A DNA stretch of 8,997 nucleotides, from positions 1 through 8,997 of the forward strand of contig DAOWKX010000230.1 of the NCBI GenBank assembly GCA_030639705.1, read 5' to 3'. The translations under genes were made by a program, and so were the position numbers. Origin of the DNA: Candidatus Aminicenantota bacterium. GTDB taxonomy: Bacteria > Acidobacteriota > Aminicenantia > UBA2199. Below the pieces are notes generated by a model that was not told the DNA's origin, ran no database searches, and saw only the letters and a program-made list of their open reading frames with translations. This document shows positions 5,958-8,997 of this stretch, piece after piece. Within the stretch, counting starts at the first letter, position 1, and each line of letters opens with the position of its first letter.

Positions 5958-8062
5958 TGCTTTTTTTTTGCGGCAATATATTTACATTCAGGATAGCCGG
6001 AACAACCCACAAAATACCGTCTGGTTTTTCTGGAATATCTTCTGACCAATGAACGCTGACATATCGGACATTCTCCCAGGTTTTCCTTGACAGCCGCGAT
6101 ATAATTGCATTTAGGATATCCCGTACAACCGATAAAATATTTTTTTGTTTTTTGAGAATACCTCTTTATGAGAGGTTTTCCGCAGCCAGGGCGAGGACAG
6201 GTCACATCCAGTATTTCCTCTTTTTTGATTCTGGTATTGTCTTCCTTGATTCGTTCAGTATATTTACAATCTGGATAGCCCGTGCAACCGACAAACCACC
6301 CTCTGGTTTTAAAAGAATACTTCAATAACAGGTCTTTCCCGCATTCCGGACATTTTTTTTCCAGATAAAGGTCGGATTTTTTCAGGTTTTTGACTTTATT
6401 CAGTTCCTCTTCCAATTTTTTATAGTAACCGTCTATTCCCTTCACCCAGTCCAGTTTTCCTTCGGAAACCTGATCCAATTGTACCTCAAGCTCTGCGGTG
6501 AAGTTATAATTCATCATCTCTTTAAATTTATCATCCAAAAAGGCAACCACATTCATTCCCAGAAGTGTGGGAACAAACTTACGATCTTCCCGGTATACAT
6601 ACTCTCTTTTCCCCAGGGTGTCAATGATCGTGGCATAGGTTGAGGGCCGGCCGATGCCCTTTTCTTCTAATGTCTTCACCAAACTGGCTTCCGTATAGCG
6701 AGCAGGTGGTTTGGTGAAATTCTGTTTTGGATACAGTTGAACCGGTTTTAACACTTCGCCCTCGGCTAAATTGGGAAGTGGTTCAACATTGCTTTCATGA
6801 CCCAGAAGTTTTAAAAATCCTTGAAATTTAATAACCTCCCCTCTGGCCTGAAATAAATATTTTCCGTTTTCAATATCAAATTCGGTTTTTTCAATACTGG
6901 CTTCTTCCATTTGAGAAGCCAAAAAACGATTCCAAATTAATCTGTATATTTTAAATTGAGAATCACTCAAATATATTTTTACCAACTCCGGTTTTCTGAG
7001 AGGCAATGTGGGGCGGATTGCCTCATGTGCATCCTGACTTTTTGTTTTCTTACTAAAAAAATTGGGTTTCTTTGGGTAATACTCATTTCCAAACTCAGCT
7101 ACGATGAAATCTTTGGCCCCACTCCGAGCATCATTGGCAATCCTGTATGAATCAGTTCTCATATAAGTAATCAATCCGAATGATTTTCCGGCTTCCAAAG
7201 TAATCCCCTCATATAATCCCTGGGCCACTTTCATTGTCCTTTTAACCGGATATTTAAATTGCCTGTATGCTTCCTGCTGAAGAGTTGAAGTAATAAGCGG
7301 AGGAAAGGGCCGGGTCTTTTTTTTTCGTTTCTTTATTTTCGGTAAAATATACTCATTTGTCTTTAATGCCTCCAGGATCTCATCGCTCTGATTTTTGGTT
7401 GAAATCTTCAGTTTTTTACCGGCGAATTTCTCCAATTTTGCCATGAACTGGGGCAGTGTGCTGCCCTCAAGCTTGATTCCAATGGTCCAGAACTCCTCTG
7501 GTTGAAATTCCATTATCTTTTTCTCTTTTTCCACAATTAATTTCAGCGCTATTGATTGAACCCGACCGGCAGACAACGGTCCTCCCATTTTTTTTTGTAA
7601 TACCGGACTGATTTTGTATCCTGCCAGGCGATCCAGAATCCTGCGCATCTGCTGGGAGTTGACTTTATTGAGGTCCACATCCGATGGATTTTCGATCGCT
7701 TCCGAAACAGCCCCGGGGGTTATCTCATAAAAAATGATTCTATAAATGTTCTCATTGGTTCCCTTTAATAATTCTTTTAAATGAAAAGCAATTGCTTCCC
7801 CCTCCCGATCAGGATCCGGAGCCAGCAAAACTTTTTCACTCTTTTTAGAAAGCTCTTTCAGCTTTTTTATGATATGCTTTTTTTCCTTTAATTCCTCATA
7901 ATGAGGCCGATAGTTATCATTGACATCTATACTCAATATGTGGGGATTCAGATCCCGTACATGCCCCATTGAAGAACTCACAGTATAATAACGGCCCAAA
8001 TATTTAGATATTGTATTGGATTTGGCCGGTGATTCAACAATGACCAGTGTGTTTTTTTTCAT
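5954..8062 (-). CDS. topA: DNA topoisomerase I (type IA)
   Basis: This enzyme relaxes negative supercoils by cutting one strand through a 5'-phosphotyrosine link. The 702-residue protein starts with a Toprim domain: VIVESPAKS (7-15, Glu10) and DPDREGEA (83-90, acidic Asp83, Asp85, Glu87). SAGRVQS (164-170) follows, then the active-site motif GLITYMRTDS with catalytic Tyr300. The C-terminus has three four-cysteine zinc ribbons starting at about 571, 622 and 665. The second has a wider first knuckle (C-x4-C instead of C-x2-C), and each contains a G-C-(T/S)-G-Y-P-x-C core. All key residues are present, so it should be active. The ATG at 8062 overlaps the dprA stop by 4 bases, and the TGA overlaps the trmFO start by 4 bases. 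An A8 run follows the start codon and an A9 run lies just before the stop. Length and architecture are normal. Confidence 0.98.
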   Translation of the reverse strand: MKKNTLVIVESPAKSNTISKYLGRYYTVSSSMGHVRDLNPHILSIDVNDNYRPHYEELKEKKHIIKKLKELSKKSEKVLLAPDPDREGEAIAFHLKELLKGTNENIYRIIFYEITPGAVSEAIENPSDVDLNKVNSQQMRRILDRLAGYKISPVLQKKMGGPLSAGRVQSIALKLIVEKEKKIMEFQPEEFWTIGIKLEGSTLPQFMAKLEKFAGKKLKISTKNQSDEILEALKTNEYILPKIKKRKKKTRPFPPLITSTLQQEAYRQFKYPVKRTMKVAQGLYEGITLEAGKSFGLITYMRTDSYRIANDARSGAKDFIVAEFGNEYYPKKPNFFSKKTKSQDAHEAIRPTLPLRKPELVKIYLSDSQFKIYRLIWNRFLASQMEEASIEKTEFDIENGKYLFQARGEVIKFQGFLKLLGHESNVEPLPNLAEGEVLKPVQLYPKQNFTKPPARYTEASLVKTLEEKGIGRPSTYATIIDTLGKREYVYREDRKFVPTLLGMNVVAFLDDKFKEMMNYNFTAELEVQLDQVSEGKLDWVKGIDGYYKKLEEELNKVKNLKKSDLYLEKKCPECGKDLLLKYSFKTRGWFVGCTGYPDCKYTERIKEDNTRIKKEEILDVTCPRPGCGKPLIKRYSQKTKKYFIGCTGYPKCNYIAAVKENLGECPICQRSLVRRYSRKTRRYFVGCSGYPECKYIAAKKKQ

Positions 8063-8997
8063 ACCAATCGCCTGTAGCCTCCTTCTTCTTCAACTACAAC
8101 ATTTTTTAGGATCATGCCCATTAATAAAGATATTATCTCAGATACTGACAAATCCAAATGCTCAACAAAATAATCTATATTTTTTACCTCATTTTCACCC
8201 ATTAAGTCAAGTAACTTTTTTTCCTTGGGACCGAAATTCAGACTTTCATCTTTTTTTATGCTTTTTAATTTCATACCATATTCATCCAAAACATCCTGGG
8301 CATTCCGAATTAATTTGGCTCCCTGAGCAATCAAATCATTGGTTCCCTGACTCAGGGGAGAATTGATGGGGCCGGGGACCGCATATACATCTCTATTCTG
8401 TTCGATCGCCAATCTGGCGGTGATCAGAGATCCACTTTTTAGAGCAGCTTCAATCACCAGAACCGCCTTTGACATACCGGCAATAATTCTATTTCGGATG
8501 GGGAAAAAAAAAGGCCTGGGAAACGTATCCAGAGGAAACTCGGATATGATGCATCCATTTTCATACAGCTCTTTGATGAGTGATCGGTTCCCAGCCGGGT
8601 AAAGATGAAGTAATCCACCCGCGTTCACTCCAATGGCTTTTCCTTTTTCCCTTACCGCTATTCGCTGAGACATCGAGTCAATTCCATATGCCATGCCAGA
8701 AACAATGGTTAATCCAGATCTGCATAAATCAGGAACAATGTGATTCAAGGCAGATCGCCCATAAGAACTCCCTCTTCTGGAACCTACCACTGCAATTTTT
8801 TCCGTTTTTAGTACAGATTTATCACCTTTTAAATATAAAAAATCCGGGGGATCAAATATTTCAGATAGCAGATACGGATAACAGCCGTTTTCTTTGAAAA
8901 TGAGCTCAATACCATTATTCCTGCATTTTTCAATTTCTTTTTCTGCAATTGCTTTATAATTGTGTTTCAAGTTCTGAATATCTTCCGGAGAAAACCC
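8059..8997 (-). CDS. dprA: DNA processing protein DprA (Smf), 5' end cut by the window
   Basis: DprA binds single-stranded DNA in the cytoplasm and loads RecA during transformation and recombination. Numbering from a TTG codon at 8970, the Rossmann-like core is clear: VGSRR (62-66), SGMAYGID (91-98), FPIRNRIIAG (156-165), SGSLITA (179-185), VPGPI (198-202) and GTNDLI (209-214). A C-terminal winged-helix-like domain occupies about 247-303. The TTG is probably not the start. The frame stays open to 8997, encoding GFSPEDIQN before it, which resembles the end of the N-terminal helical region of DprA. Full-length members usually have about 360 residues, so roughly 50 are likely missing beyond the edge. 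The stop overlaps the topA start by 4 bases (ATGA). One small oddity is VNAGG where many relatives have VLGTG. The identification is firm; the start is not visible. Confidence 0.96.
   Translation of the reverse strand, partial: GFSPEDIQNLKHNYKAIAEKEIEKCRNNGIELIFKENGCYPYLLSEIFDPPDFLYLKGDKSVLKTEKIAVVGSRRGSSYGRSALNHIVPDLCRSGLTIVSGMAYGIDSMSQRIAVREKGKAIGVNAGGLLHLYPAGNRSLIKELYENGCIISEFPLDTFPRPFFFPIRNRIIAGMSKAVLVIEAALKSGSLITARLAIEQNRDVYAVPGPINSPLSQGTNDLIAQGAKLIRNAQDVLDEYGMKLKSIKKDESLNFGPKEKKLLDLMGENEVKNIDYFVEHLDLSVSEIISLLMGMILKNVVVEEEGGYRRLV
8078..8084 (-). promoter_or_regulatory. Ribosome binding site candidate for topA
   Basis: The minus strand reads AAGGAGG inside the 3' end of dprA, 15 bases before the topA ATG at 8062. 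The match to the Shine-Dalgarno consensus is perfect but the spacing is longer than the usual 5-10 bases. Initiation may therefore also depend on coupling through the ATGA overlap. Confidence 0.5.

Noticed and set aside
5954..6352. Repeated zinc-ribbon segments at the end of topA as a tandem duplication artefact
   Set aside because: Multiple C4 zinc ribbons are normal at the C-terminus of bacterial topoisomerase I, and the three copies differ in sequence and spacing.

Overview
The window is AT-rich and carries seven genes, all on the minus strand. They are packed head to tail, with overlapping or nearly overlapping ends. In transcription order (high to low coordinates) they are dprA (its 5' end lies outside the window), topA, trmFO, xerC, an envC-like LytM/M23 gene, an S41 (CtpA-like) protease homologue and a divergent polysaccharide deacetylase (YibQ family). 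Only about 227 bases at the low-coordinate edge lack a recognisable gene. I saw no tRNA, rRNA, CRISPR array, transposase or phage gene.

Organism: probably a Gram-negative bacterium. The envC-ctpA-yibQ cluster and its exported, membrane-anchored products are typical of diderm envelopes. The order dprA-topA-trmFO-xerC, with folate-dependent TrmFO, is known from Firmicutes and from deltaproteobacterial and related phyla, and TrmFO is absent from most Gammaproteobacteria. The combination fits Desulfobacterota or a similar deep-branching diderm phylum, but this is an inference from gene order, not a firm assignment.

Region by region: 8997-3751 is a DNA and information module. It covers single-strand DNA handling (DprA), supercoiling (TopA), tRNA m5U54 methylation (TrmFO) and dimer resolution (XerC). 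Neighbouring genes overlap by 4, 4 and 25 bases, so translational coupling is likely. Region 3751-228 is an envelope module: EnvC-like, S41-like and deacetylase-like proteins. It joins the first module through a one-base TGATG overlap between xerC and envC. The only sizeable gap in the array (2498-2620) holds a candidate promoter for the last two genes. Region 1-227 is rich in inverted repeats and also has a minus-strand frame that stays open to the window edge.

The most interesting signal is in the envelope module. The S41 homologue appears to lack both residues of the Ser/Lys catalytic dyad (Leu and Phe at those sites). The EnvC-like protein has a partly degraded LytM metal site. Two adjacent 'hydrolases' may therefore be regulators or scaffolds, and one of them is translationally coupled to the recombinase that resolves chromosome dimers at the septum. 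Several gene starts need correction: dprA continues past the window edge, and the envC, S41 and deacetylase genes are best started at internal ATGs with good ribosome binding sites.
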